Part shown: positions 35,291 to 47,600 of the stretch, piece after piece | How positions within the stretch are numbered: the first letter of the stretch is position 1 | How the letters are laid out: each line of letters starts with the position of its first letter | Source of the DNA: Platycnemis pennipes | Taxonomy: Eukaryota > Arthropoda > Insecta > Odonata > Platycnemididae | Direction of reading: 5' to 3' | Assembly (NCBI GenBank): GCA_933228895.1 | Contig: OW121850.1 | Location: 30,451,773 to 30,515,772 of the forward strand | DNA length: 64,000 nt | Program-made: the position numbers and the translations under genes | The notes under the pieces: generated by a model | Told to the model about the DNA's origin: nothing | Databases searched by the model: none | The model's input: the letters and a program-made list of their open reading frames with translations, nothing else

Positions 35291-38200
35291 TTGTCTGAGG
35301 AATCTTATTAATTCAAGTACGAGTATATGCCTGCTAAGTGATCCTTACTTCACAAAGAAAATTACCTAAGCTATTGAAAGTCATAAGTATCACAAGAAAT
35401 ACGATGTAAAGTCGAAGGATTTCTTTTTTATGATAATTTTAATCAGCTCGACGATGGAGTCAATTCAACATTTACGTTATTGAAATAAATTTATGTACTT
35501 AATGAATTTACTAATGTATAACACCAGAATATTACTATCAAATGTTATGTTATAATATTTTTCTGAAATATTCTTTAATATCTCCTTAGTAATGATATTA
35601 TTCATACGCCATACATTTTGGCTAGAGCGACCGCAGCGCCACTTGAAGTCAACTGACGCATTTCATCTGCTATAAGCGCTATAATTGATGGATTTAGCGA
35701 AAAATACTGTGGTTTGATGCCTTTTTTTTCGTGTCATTTTATTCCTTGTGACATTACGCATAAAATATCAGTTTTTTGCAAAAATGACATGTCACTATGG
35801 TATTTTTAAACGTTATATTCTCATGTGATGGCCATTCTCACCGTTAATCATATGTAATTTAAAATGCAATTTGTGTAAAAAGGAGTATGGGTTGGTATTA
35901 TTATCTTTATTAGATAGAGGAACTTTAGTTCTATAAGTGCTGAAAATATAAAAAAAAATGACATGACTTTCACTTTTCGGATCAACCTCCTTAAGTCCTC
36001 CTCCCCTCCATTTATTAGGGTTTATTTATCTGATTTTGCATATGACAAATGAAATGTAAGAATTGAATCACGCGATGACAGCTGACGGATAAACGTTTTA
36101 GATAAAATAGTCCGTGGAAAAAAGGTTTTGTGGGGAAGCGAGTACCTGCATTAAAATCAACTCGTGACATTCTTACAATTAGTGTTGGTCTCTGTTGCGG
36201 TAAATGAATAGCGGTGACTATGATGCAAATATATAATCAGCATGCATATTTATTTCACGTTTATACAATGTACTGTAAAATCTCTCATTAAGGTTAGTTT
36301 TCTTTTAGCCAAAACATTTTCTTATCTATCTCTTTTCATTTAGAAATGAGTTAGTTTTTCATGGTTTATTATTCCAAACATGAACGCTCCATAAAAGTTC
36401 TTGCTATTGTTTTTACAATAACAACAGCAAATACTCACCTTAGTTGGACGCCACCCTATCTTTCCTATCTTTCCTAATATATTGCACACGGTGTTGAATG
36501 CGAACGAAGCGTTTGTTATCATGGTCTGAAGGCCACTTTCTGTACTCTCTGGCCTTTTTCTGGCCCATTCCTTTCGGCAGTGTGCGTTTTAAGTATGCAT
36601 ATAATCGAAGAGCATAATACTGGATTCGATGCTTGTATCATATCCTTCCAAGCCCGACTAACTCTCTCTGCATGTACATGCCATCTCGCGAAGGAATAAA
36701 GTATATCATCATTCACACATCAAGGGTATACCTGAAAAGACCGAGAGAACATACAAGTTAATTACTTTTCGTAGTTTTTGTTTAAAAATGGCTGCGTAGT
36801 CTTTCTCAGCCAAATTGAAGTTGGCTAATGTTTTTCTTGTGCAATTCTGCAATATCATACCGTTTTTCAAAAATAATCACAACCATTCCACGATAATTAC
36901 ACTAATTCATGACTTTTGCTGTAATGGAATACCCTTGGCTACCGTATTTATATTACCGTTACATGATTGATAAGAACTCCTCAAAAAGTACGAATATTTT
37001 ATTTAAGCCCATAAGGTCTAAGTTTAATAGTTTAGATCGACCTTTACGGCAAGGGGGAAAGAGTACTTGCGGGTTACGTGGTGGTTCAAAGACTGGAATT
37101 TTTTGATTCGTTAATCACTACTTTATCCCTTTGAGTGCCGGCAAACATTTTACAAAGTATCAATTTCAAAAGAGCCAAGGGATTTTAATTACAAAATGAA
37201 GAACTTTATTAACATATGATTTAAAAGAATAATTTTAACGGTAAATGTTTGAAACTTGAACAAATTATATGTTACACATAGGTATATTTTTGATTGGTAT
37301 TCACTTTGAAGGCGATGGAAAAATAATCCAATTAGTTCAACTTTATATTTTTTATCACAATTTTTTTTTCCATAATTTAAAAATAAATTACAAAATTTTA
37401 CAAGAACAATATCAAAAGATTTATATGCATTTGGATAGAAAACGTAATGGTTTTTTTTAAATACAAAGAAGTATTGCCTGCTTAGTTACATTTATTAGTT
37501 GAAAATTCCGAATAAAAGAGGAGCAAAATAAAAGAAAAGTTAAAGCTTCAACCCAAGACATAACTGATTGATTAATGTTACATGACAAATAAATGGTAAT
37601 CAGATGTTGAATAATTACTAGCCGAACTAACTTATCTAAATTCTGTGAGATGCTAGTGCATATATACAGCAATAATGAAATATAGGTATTGACCAAGTTA
37701 TAGCTTTAAAATATATCATAGAAAACGCGCAAACTTAGTCAAATACTCGGAGAAGTATCTCATGTTTACTTTGTTTTAGCCTCATCTTTGTATTCGAAGA
37801 CTGAATCGAAAACCGTGTGTTTACGCTGCCTTCCCAAACCGATTTCAAGCGTCGAGATGTTGAAGAGGTTGGCGTGGGTCGAAAGGGATGCATGGGAGAC
37901 CTTGGAACAGCCTTGTAATTACGGAGAGGTCAATAAAGGGTGTGTATACCCTAAGGGCTCAATAGGGACGTTCCCCACGATCACGAAACCGATCGAGACG
38001 GGAAGGTTAGTGGAAGGTGATGAGTTGGATTCGGCTTGGGCGATGGGAAAAGGGTTGGCCACCGCCCGCGTCCCTCCAGACATCATTCCGTTTCTTACCG
38101 AACGAAATATTGTGGCCTTCATGGCAGGTTCAAAGGGGGAGATGGGGAGGAATTTCTAGCACCTCCAATTCTTAAATATGTCCATTACAAAGAAAACAAG

Positions 38201-38749
38201 TGCCATCCGTCAAAATTGTACAGTTACCAAGTGGGAGTACAGCGTCAGAGTCAGTATTATCATTAATAGGATAGTGTCTCGATCGAAGGTCCGCTGATGT
38301 TTCGTATCGACCGAAGTCAGCTTTAACTTACTTTTTCACACGAATCATTTTAATTAAGTCATGCCTCAATTTTGGTTCTCGTCCTGCTCAGATTATTCCA
38401 TCAGGCTCGCTTATCAGGTTTCTAGAACACCCTTTCACTCACTCTTGTGGTAGCTTGCACGTCATTTCGTGGTAGTAGGTGGTAGTGAAATTTTTTATTC
38501 AAGAAAGCACTAAATATTCTTTCACATGTTTATTAGAGTTTCATTGCTGTGCAATTTTGACCATGCTCCATTGTGATGAAATTCATCATATATTCTGAAA
38601 TAATATCATGAAGAACTACTTTTTTTTTAAATACAGTCGTCAATTATCTCGACTGAAAATATTCAGTTTGATGAAGTATTATTATTAAAGTATTTTTCGA
38701 GGATATGCTCTTACGAAAAAGAATACAGTCCCTTGGGAATTTTTTTGAT
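35291..38749. other. No gene seen; AT-rich, with a frame at 37.8-38.16 kb
   Basis: About 3.4 kb. A 123-codon plus frame at 37788-38159 lies in a locally GC-richer stretch and has ordinary protein-like composition, but no motif is recognised and no splice pair is convincing. Confidence 0.45.
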
Positions 38750-38972
38750 AATTGTTAGGGTACTGTATTTCCATCCCGAGGTTCCGGGTTCGAATCTCGT
38801 TAATGGTAGATTTTTCATTCATACTGGCCCCTGCATATGTGCTCAAGAGAGAACTTCAAGTTCAGCATTCCGTCATAGGATGGAACTTAAACAATGGGCC
38901 TCTCGGCATATTTCGATGAGGGCAGTATGATAGTCACCGGGGTTTTTTTTACCACTTTCCTCCCTCTCAAAA
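38750..38972 (+). mobile_element. tRNA-derived SINE
   Basis: B-box GGGTTCGAATC at 38786-38796, then TTTTTCATTCATACTGGCCC, CTTCAAGTTCAGCATTCCGT, CATAGGATGGAACTTAAAC and a tail with TCACCGGGGTTTTTTTTACC. It belongs to the family carrying the GGATGGGACGTTAAAC motif (here GGATGGAACTTAAAC). Confidence 0.75.
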
Positions 38973-39439
38973 ATTACTGCTGCCTTCAAATCAGCCAATT
39001 ATTCTTAATGGCCCTAATTACCTAAGATTTCGGTGGTATTTTTTACTAGTAACGGAAAAAATAGTCTCTTCACTTATATATTCATGTTTACTGATATTAA
39101 TGGCAAGTAATGGGTAAAATTAAAACTTCCCTTTCATTTTTAATTCAACTAAAAAATGATGCCTGACCGTCAATAATCACTGTTCCAAGCAAAAAAGAAG
39201 AATACTTATTTCGATAAGTCCTAGTACATACGTAGATATATGTTCAGTTGTTGATAATATCCACAGAAAAGGGAGTAATTTTTAAGTGAAAAAGGAGAGT
39301 AGGAGGAAATTTTGCGAAACTCTGCTGGAAGGTAACTCAATATAAAGTCGAACGTATCTGGTGAATCAAACCATGGTGAAACAGCAAGTCAGATATAACA
39401 ATTAAAATGCAAAAATTATTTTGTCCATTTATTTTTTAA
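38973..39439. other. No gene seen; AT-rich spacer
   Basis: No repeats or frames of note. Confidence 0.5.
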
Positions 39440-39768
39440 CATCATCGGTCGACAATGCTACGATTAATTGGACGCAGCCATCCACTTGATTCTACTATCA
39501 GCCAACTTCTTCATATTTACATAAATCTTCTCTTTCATCGTTAACAACTTGTTCCATATATCTCATGGTAGACCTGCCGTTTCAATTCGTCCCGTTCACT
39601 TTTCCCACGACGATTGTCTTCATCAGGCTATCCTGCCTTAAGATATTGTCCCGTCTTCTTTTAAAAGTTTTAGCAGACTTTCTCCCACTGTTCTTAAGAT
39701 TTCTTCGCTTGTCTCTCGATCATTCCGCTTTTCTTCATGAACTTCATCTTCATCATTATTTGTAATGT
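39440..39768 (-). mobile_element. RTE-type LINE 3' end, decayed
   Basis: On the minus strand the order GGACAATATCTTAAGGCAGG, CTGATGAAGACAATCGTCG, GGAACAAGTTGTTAACGATG and GGATGGCTGCGTCCAATTAA follows that of the copies at 61470 and 63459 (LMKTIV, EQVVND, WRAAS regions). It is heavily mutated, with stops and frameshifts. 5' truncation is typical of LINE insertions. Confidence 0.7.
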
Positions 39769-40892
39769 ACTATCTAATGAAAACGCGTTTCAACTTCTAA
39801 AGCGACATCAGGTCTAAGGGGACATAGGATGCCTTAGGCGTTGATAAACGTGTTGTGTAATGGATAGTAAATTAAAAACAAGTGCGCAGCACAACTTGGG
39901 CTGTGTATCTCAATTTGTTGGAGATTTAAAATTTCAGAGTCGGAGTTTCCACAGCTGAAGAAAAATGAAGGTGGGAGAATGTATTGGGGGTGGATAGGAT
40001 AGAAGAGTACGGGCGGTCTGCCGTTGTCGGGGAAAGCCGTGAAGAGCGGAAAAAAAACCCAGGCTCCCAGGTGGATTCATCTCCGATGATCCTTTTTTTT
40101 TAAAAAAAATAAGTCATTGTTACTAAGCACACACAAACTCAACTACATAAACCCACGCACTCAGCACGCTCGCCAAAGCAAAGGGAGGGGAATATCTTTT
40201 TCTAAAGCGCCTCGCTCTTCCTTTCGGGGAAGCGAAAACTTTTTACGAACGCCTTGCTCCTTAGTTTTATTATACGGCCGGATGAGAAAGTGTATCTATC
40301 CGCATTTGCGCTCTCCCTTTTCCCCTCGGGCTGTTTCTCAGTTAACACGGGTATTTATTTTTTTGCCATCCTTTCGCTCACGTCAAGGAGGGGGAGTATG
40401 TGTGTGGTCGTTTATTGCTCACGTAGTTACATGTGGGTGAAATGGGGAAAGGGTTTTTAGTGAATAGAGGTGAGGGGGAAGTGCTTGTGTCACGTCGTCA
40501 AAGGTGAGCGTGCGGAGGTCCGTCTCGATATGAGCTTGTCCGCTGTTGTGCTAGCCGTGGAAAATGTGACCAACGGAAATGGGACACAGGACTGTATCTG
40601 AAAAAAATGGAAATGAATATCCAATCACTTACACTATATTTTGTCTTCGCAATATTTTCTCTGAATAAGTTTCATGTTAAAATCTACTGTAAATTCATTT
40701 AAGAGAATAATACAGGAATAAAAAACAGGAGCCAAATGCAAAAAAATAAATTTTACTACGACCCGTGTTTCACTGTATTACAGCATCGACAGGTCATTAA
40801 AAAATTATTTTTGTGGATTTGGCCCGTGTTTTTTCTTTCTGTGTTATCATGTTTCGCTTCCACTCCATGTCGCCTGAATCTTCAGAATTACA
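39769..40892. other. No gene seen; GC-richer part at 39.96-40.6 kb
   Basis: Contains CpG and purine-rich runs (GGTGAGGGGGAAGTGC). A 107-codon plus frame (40117-40440) has no domain. Confidence 0.45.
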
Positions 40893-41151
40893 AATTTAAG
40901 AGAAGTTTTGAAAGGTTATTGCTGTTAGTCTATCATGAAGCATGTCGTGTCTGATGAAGACAAACATCGAGGGACATGTGAACGGGAAGAATGGCAGAGG
41001 AAGATGAGAATATGAGATATATATAGAACAAGTAGTGATGGATTTGAAAAAGAAAAAAATGGTGCGAATATGAAGAGGTTTAGATGATGGTCAGTGGAGA
41101 GCTGCGTCAAGTGAATCTTGGGGTCCTTGACCTATGATGATGATGATGATT
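40893..41151 (+). mobile_element. RTE-type LINE 3' end with (GAT)n tail
   Basis: Contains KRSFERLL-like coding, then GTGAACGGGAAGAATGGCAG (VNGKNGR), GAACAAGTAGTGATGG (EQVVMD), ATGAAGAGG, CAGTGGAGAGCTGCGTCAAG (QWRAAS) and GACCTATGATGATGATGATG. The trinucleotide tail near 41137-41150 is the usual 3' terminus of this LINE group. An internal deletion of about 45 bp has removed the segment between KRS and the VNGK region. Dead copy. Confidence 0.75.
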
Positions 41152-41224
41152 TTATTGGCTATATTTGTGCTTCGGGGGGGTTGACCAACAGCTTAAGTTA
41201 TATATATCACTGAATATAGACATA

Positions 41225-41375
41225 TACTTCACTATCGGTGGGAATGTTTTAGGGAATGAGCAAAGGGCCTCGGTATTAGCCTACTCTTAACAGAGGTGCC
41301 TAAATGTCGAAGGTTTAACGTCCCGTCCGACGGACGGAACACTGGACTCGAAATGCTCTCTAAAAACGGTAGCAA
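41225..41375 (-). mobile_element. SINE body fragment
   Basis: On the minus strand it reads TTCGAGTCCAGTGTTCCGTC, CGTCGGACGGGACGTTAAAC, CGACATTTAGGCACC and AAGAGTAGGCTAATACCGAG. This is the central domain of the GGATGGGACGTTAAAC family with an unusually well-kept core. The tRNA head is missing. Confidence 0.7.
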
Positions 41376-41905
41376 ATTTGCTTTCCATAAATAATTACAT
41401 TGAATTTGATTTTTTGAATAATTATAGAAAAGTAAGAGCACAAGGTTCGTGCTTCATTGCACACAAAATGATACCCACTTAAAGGTTTTGGCGGCCAAAT
41501 ATCTTTGATCTGTGTTGTGATGAGAGAAATTAAACTCGATGCCTGCCCATATGTGTAGTCATTGAGGAAATTGGGGGACCGCAGTCACGATCTGCTACGG
41601 ACCAGAGGACCCTGGGTCGAGGGGACTTCTCCGAGCCTGGGTAAAATTCAGGTGGTGTGTGATTCTTGGAATCAGAGCTTCGTGGAAAAATTGCGAGGTT
41701 GGGTCAAGAAAAAGAGTATGCTCTGTGTGTTTTTTTTTGTGAGAGTGTGTGTTTTTAGGGGCTTTAGCATTTTATGTTCTCGCCCATCTTAATAAAGCAT
41801 TGGACACAAGAAAATGTAGGGTCCCATTCGAGGGTGTTATTTAATTATTCACCACTATGAACATTATTACATGTCTCTCGGAATTATTCCGATAGAGGCT
41901 TAGTC
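41376..41905. other. No gene seen
   Basis: Short frames without motif. Confidence 0.5.
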
Positions 41906-42104
41906 ATTTAAGAGAAGTTTTGAAAGGTTACCGCTGTTGGTCTATCATGACTGTCATGAATGGTCTATCATGAATGATGTGTCTGATGAAGACAAGCGTC
42001 AAGGAACATTTGAAAGGAAAGAATGGCAAATGAAGATGAGAATATGAGATATATATATAGAACAAGTAGTGATGGATTTGAAAAAGAAAGAGGTTTAGAT
42101 GAAA
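41906..42104 (+). mobile_element. Duplicate of the LINE fragment at 40893
   Basis: Repeats AAGAGAAGTTTTGAAAGGTTA, GTCTATCATGA, GTCTGATGAAGACAAGCGTC, GAATATGAGATATATATA and GAACAAGTAGTGATGG in the same order as 40893-41090, sharing its internal deletion. It differs by a small internal repeat of TGGTCTATCATGA and by a deletion near 42091. The shared private changes point to local duplication about 1 kb apart rather than two insertions. Confidence 0.75.
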
Positions 42105-42214
42105 TTTATTCTTTGAGATGGTTTTCCTAGTTTTCGAACAAACGTTTCTGGTTGCTTTTATGTTTGGCTAATTTTATTCCTGAAATCTGTCACGTTTAAT
42201 ACCTTCCAAATGTT

Positions 42215-42435
42215 GTGTCTTGCATATTGGTTTAATAAACCATAGTGGTAATAGGAAGCAGTTGTGTTTGGTGGCAGACAGATTCTATCCTAGTGGTCTC
42301 GGTTTGGACCCCGGAGGTAGCAAAAATTATTCGGAAAATTCTGGGCCTGTAGGCAATTCAATTTTGTGTGAAAACCACATTGCATGTAGAACTCTGTCTG
42401 ACCATGAAGTTCAGACCAGTTCACAAAACATGTGA
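42215..42435 (+). mobile_element. Possible SINE copy
   Basis: GGTGGCAGACAGATTC followed by B-box-like CGGTTTGGACCCCGG and a body with GTTCAGACCAGTTCAC, similar in order to the SINE family here but diverged. Tentative. Confidence 0.4.
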
Positions 42436-42899
42436 ACTCCAGGTTTATCTCCTTCCTTTCTCTCCTCCAAGTAAAAGCACTTAATACTCATAACCAATAC
42501 CTCCTATCTACTCCAATGCTCTTAATTGCCGTCCGCTGGTTCAGACGATCGAAACTTAAAATGTGCGATTATCAATCCGTCGATGAAATTTCTCTTAGCA
42601 AGGAAATCTTATCTATTCACAGGACTCTGTCCTTCGTCGTTACGATTGCCTTCATTGAAATAATTCATTTATGTAGCACTGCTGGCCCCCTGTTTTTAAA
42701 ATATTCTTACTAAGGAACAAATGCGTAAGTACCTACTCAATAAAAACTTTGGGAAAGGAAGCAATTCCTCGCCCTTCAGTGTTTCAGTACAAACAAAAGA
42801 GCAGCTATGATATTCATGTTAATTTTTTTACATGTGTATTAGAATCTTTGCTCATCATAAAACTGTAAAATATCAGAATTACCTCTGGGGGTGAAATAA

Positions 42900-43271
42900 T
42901 TGAGACTTCCTGATTTGGCACCTGCAGATAATCAAGACTTAATGCGAATTATACCCCATCTCAGGAGAAAGTGTAAAACCACATTCAGACTATGGGAAAA
43001 GCTACTTTGTAAATCTTTTGGTTTGTTTTGGAATGCACCTGGATGGATTAACCTTAATGAAAGACTTGAGAAAAAAGCTGGGTTCTCACGCTTCCTTGAT
43101 TTCCTGAATCCAGAGGAAGCTGTAAAATCTTTGGTAGAAGCAATTACTCATTGTGGGTCTGTGTCTTTTTCTTTCGAAAACGAGGCTTCTAATCAGAGTG
43201 GTGGGAGAGAGAAACGAGAAAATACGGAGAGTGATGACGGGACTGCCGGGCACAATGGGAGCTTCGCGTGA
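42900..43271 (+). CDS. Unrecognised open frame, possible exon
   Basis: A 123-codon frame with balanced, helix-friendly composition (four Trp, a KSFGLFWNAPGW stretch, then LNERLEKKAGF and LNPEEAVKSLVEA). It first opens at a TTG; the first ATG is near 42939. A CACCTGCAG acceptor-like site ends at 42927, so an exon could begin at 42928. The C-terminal third is polar and probably disordered. I recognise no family, and there is no paired donor I trust. It may be an exon, a retrocopy or chance. Confidence 0.2.
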   Translation: MRLPDLAPADNQDLMRIIPHLRRKCKTTFRLWEKLLCKSFGLFWNAPGWINLNERLEKKAGFSRFLDFLNPEEAVKSLVEAITHCGSVSFSFENEASNQSGGREKRENTESDDGTAGHNGSFA

Positions 43272-43404
43272 TGACTGTGTTCTGAAAACGTTGAGGGAGT
43301 CAGGGGAGTAGATGCTGTCGCTTTGAAGAAACCCGTTCCGCTGTTATGACTGGTTTATAAAAGCCAGTCTGTTGTGAACTAATGACTTGTTTTCTTTCCC
43401 GAGA

Positions 43405-43438
43405 ATTTTTTTGCTGTATCTGAATTCAGCAAAAAAAT
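43405..43438. repeat. 12-bp-arm hairpin
   Basis: ATTTTTTTGCTG (43405-43416) is perfectly inverted at 43427-43438 around a 10-base loop. Short and A/T-dominated. Confidence 0.7.
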
Positions 43439-44014
43439 GATGAAATTATTCATTAAAACCTCAAGATCGTGTCTTCCCAGTGTTACAGTCATGCTTAATT
43501 TGCATAAAACAACTTTAGTCTTCCACCACTGAATCTCATAAACATTCTACTCGTTATTGGGGGCGCGGTTTGGAAATTTTTAAACTAATAAGTTTCCGTC
43601 ATCGTCAGTTAAAAATGCCAGGAATAATGAACATTCTATTACCATCATTTGGAAACCTATTAGCGTTTTGTCCTTATTCTAGCATTATATAGGCAGTCAT
43701 AAGAACCGTTTCAAGTAATGCACTAGAGGAATGTTCTCGTTATGTGTAGCGGTATAAATAACGTGTGGATTTGATCCTGTGGGTTTTAAAAGTGAATTTA
43801 TTCATAAATGGAATTCCACAAAGTTAGTACGAGTCGCATCTCATTAATGACATTCATGACTGAATAGGGTTACAATTCCAGAGCTGAAATAATCTGAAGC
43901 AAATTAGAATGTTTAAACTTGACACTATAATCTTATCGCAAACTAAGTTGTGAGTCCCTGTAATGATGAATCTAAATGCAACGAATTTTGCGATCATCAT
44001 GGTTTAGAAGCTTG

Positions 44015-44225
44015 AGTTTCTGGTCCGCATATGACAAACATTTTACGGTATATGCTCATTCTCTACATGAGTGTCCTGTGGGAAATCTTCGAGTTCAGTA
44101 CTCCTTCCATGAGATAATTAGTTTAACTGTGGACCCCTTAATGCCTTTCGTGAAGAGTAGGCCAGTTTTGACGCCGGGTTTTTCAAGAGCCGTCTCCATT
44201 CCATATAGAATTTCTACCTCTCCCC
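44015..44225 (+). mobile_element. SINE fragment, headless
   Basis: The order ATATGCTCATTCTCTACATG, CTTCGAGTTCAGTACTCC, CATGAGATAATTAGTTTAAC, GTGGACCCCTTAATGCC and GAAGAGTAGGCCAG follows the body of the 31828 SINE. Diverged, with no tRNA-like head. Confidence 0.55.
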
Positions 44226-44436
44226 AAAACTCACCTATTCTTATTAGTGCACTTGAATTTACTTGCAGATTACCTTTTCTGAATAACTACCAAAACTGGG
44301 TAAATAATGCGAAATTACTTTGATAGCCAGTCGCATGCTGATAAATTCCGCCAAGTACTGGGATCTGAGAAATCGTTGATTCGTCATTCTAATGGCAGAT
44401 GCCATTTCTGGATTAAACCTCACCATTTAATGTCTA

Positions 44437-44638
44437 AAAAGCGTGGTAACTCAGTGTTTAGGGCATAGTGCTGCTTACCGGAAGTTCCGGAGTTTGATTT
44501 TACTGGATGCTAAATATTTGTGGGAGGCCAAAGGCAGCACAGGCAAAGGAACTGGACCTCATGTCCTGAGGAGTGAATTTCTCTCGCCGTTGGACTTTGA
44601 GCCAAATTAGACCTGCCCTCACTAACCAATGTAGCCAA
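44437..44638 (+). mobile_element. SINE-like element
   Basis: AGCGTGGTAACTCAGTG (A-box-like) and GGAGTTTGATTTTACTGG (B-box-like) are followed by a body with GGCAAAGGAACTGGACC. The head resembles a tRNA-derived SINE; the body is not clearly that of the other family. Confidence 0.45.
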
Positions 44639-47600
44639 ACGCCAACTTCAACTTTGAATTCTTGATATCACCGTTATACGTTCTCACTGATAAATGGAGA
44701 AGTGAATCGAGATTTCGTCGACCGTTTGCATTTATTTTTCAAAATCGGGTTTATCTAGCAATGTCATTATGTGTTTCGATGTTGTCATATAAAATCGAGA
44801 TACATGAGAAGTTACTTAACACATTCGTACTTCCCGCAGAACGGATTGAAGGTAATTTCTCCGAACCATTTTCCCCTGAGTCCTGTATTTAGGAAATGGG
44901 TGCTAAAAGATATTCACATATTCATCCTGTCAGTTGAGCGAAGAGAGAATTCTCAGCTTAATCCCAGAATCTCTAACTCTTTCGCCTTTAATGCGAATGT
45001 TACTTTGAAACTTGCTTAAAACGTTGCGCTACGTAACTCTTCACGCTTAATTCTTTTGCCACAAAGATCTCTATATTTTATTACCAAGTCACTTTTCTCT
45101 TGGAGTATTTTGCTATGGGTGGTACTTGATGAAGGTTCCTGGAATAGATCGAAAAATTTCCAAAAATTTCTTAGAAGAGTGTCCAACAGTTTTTCACACT
45201 TTCCTGTGAATACGTTGCTCGAGAAACATTCGAAGGAAAATCACATGGAGATCACGTGCTTTGGGATAATTTTCTGCAATAACTATAGTAGCATGAGAAC
45301 CTGCAAAGCGCGACAATAGGTTGCCAGCCACTTATATATTTTTCTCATTATTTGGTATTTGAAGGTAATAAACTAGCTCCAAAAGCATATTAAAATGTAG
45401 TGAACGTAACATTGATTGGAGACATCTAAACCATTTTTCATCACCGTTAACATCAATATAAAGATTGATTGTTTTGGCATAGCTCTTTCCTCAAATCTTC
45501 TCACGTCAACATCCTCATACTAATAGTCATTTGTTTCAGATTGAATAAATTAATTTTTTTCCTACCTTTGTACCTACGGTCGACGAATGACACCATAGCT
45601 TTTATGGTTCTATTTCCTCACAAGGATGTTTATCATAATGCCTACTACAATGCCCTGCTCTTTTCCGTAGTTGAGACCACCATACAAGCATACTTAATAG
45701 ATTACTATTTTAGTAATAGGATCGTATTCATAGATTCAGTAGGGAATTATCTTCAAATTCAAATGGTTTTGCGTCTTGGGAGGAGAGCAATCACTCTTAA
45801 GTCAGCTAATTGAAGGGGAAATACGGTCATCTCAGTAAAGTGAAGTCATATATCATCGATCTCATAAGTAGTTATGGCGTAGGACGGGATAAGTGAAAAT
45901 AGTTTCCCTCTCTCAAAGTAGTTCTCGATTCTGCTCAACCTTCCAGTAAAGGTTATTATCGCTGGTAAAAGACATTCAAGAACTGTCAAAGGACAAGAAA
46001 TTAAGCAATAAATGTGTTTTCCAGCTGTCTCGGCTGCGGCGGGTTTACGCAGGGCATTCCTTTCATTCTTTGGGAGCACAGCAGGTGGATAAGGAGGTAA
46101 AAAGTGGTAAACCCTCTCCAGATTCCCATCCTGAACGGACCATAAAATTGGCTTGGGCGTAGTGTCATTACGCTTAAGAAGCAATACAGTAGGGACGTGG
46201 AAGGAGCTGGGATTTCTCGATACATTTTCCCAAACGACAACCTGTATAAATACGGTCTGAATTAGCTTGACCATTTCCTGAATAACGGAATTTGCGAATC
46301 TGGTTTTCCTCCACACTATCCTCAGTATTAAATGTTAGTGTGAGGCTGATTCAAAGCAAATTTAAAATACACTCTGTTTATTTACCAAATTTAATTATCT
46401 TATGTCATAATTTGTATCGAGAGCAATTGTGTAACAATTTTTATGTCGACGTACAGAATGTTACATTATATTTCATCCGACTTTGGCTGCGAGAAAAACT
46501 AATACATTAAGATCTTTGACAGGTTTTAAAACTTTCAAATTTAGAACAGGGGCAAAGGTACAGTTTTATTTTATTGGGTGCCAATCTATTGACCTATTTA
46601 TCTAGTACCGTGTTTTCGCAGAATTGATTAACCCTCTTCTAATATACTATGAGCACCATTCACATTTAACAAAGGAATGGGTGCTGATTTTGTGCAAGCA
46701 TTATTTGACTAAATCCTAAGGTAAGCTTATCAGCGTTATTTAAATAGTATTCTACTCTAAATTGCAAGCCAATGGGAAAGGGGGTGTCTTCACTCAAATG
46801 TACACTTCCGTCACCAACACAATCAGTGAATTATCAACCACTTACCACTTGTACTTCCATGTTCAATAAGCTGACTGAGGAAACAAATAAGTTACACCAT
46901 AAATGCAACTATCTCATTTCATATTTGGATTTTTCTCGTGTGGTACTGACATTATACTTACAATTTCCAGGAAGAAAAAGTTTTGAAATACTTGCTCCTG
47001 CTTACCAAGAATGCATGCGAATCCATGAAGTCCAATTAATCAATTGCACTAATATGGTCTACGTAAAGCCCCACGAGCGCATGCGAAATAAGCCAACACA
47101 CTATACGACCTATCTAGATATTTATCTACCCTGTGCTTTTGTTCATATTCATTGTCAGAGGAAGGAATGGCAGTTTAAGCCTATCTCTCTGATGGGTCAT
47201 GGTTTTAGGTAACATCGTGCATTGGAGTCTGGAAATTTTAGTCTTTGGAAAATCATCGAGTTTCTGTCGGATATATAGTCTATACTCAAATGTACGATCT
47301 GGTAGAGAATCCCCACCCAACTTTTCTAACAATTGGAAGACATTGCCGTACTTATTATAGCATATTTTACTAACATTAATATTCTTCACTACAGGCAATT
47401 CAATTCTGAGATCAAACCTGCTTTATTTACATCCCATACTAACAGGATATTCTGAAACCTGGTTTGATTGCTCCTTCGTAGTCGAATTAGATATATTAGA
47501 TTCAAAAATATACGAATAACTATTATTAATATTCACCTAAAGAGACGAATTAAATTCACTGAACATATTTTGGGAAATATAAGGTGAGTTCCAGTCTAAA

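Noticed and set aside
45846..46316. 156-codon minus-strand frame
   Set aside because: Length is notable for AT-rich DNA, but no domain, no splice context and no conservation evidence is available.
46772..47212. 146-codon plus-strand frame
   Set aside because: Contains an internal acceptor-like TTACAATTTCCAG but no matching donor or recognisable protein family.
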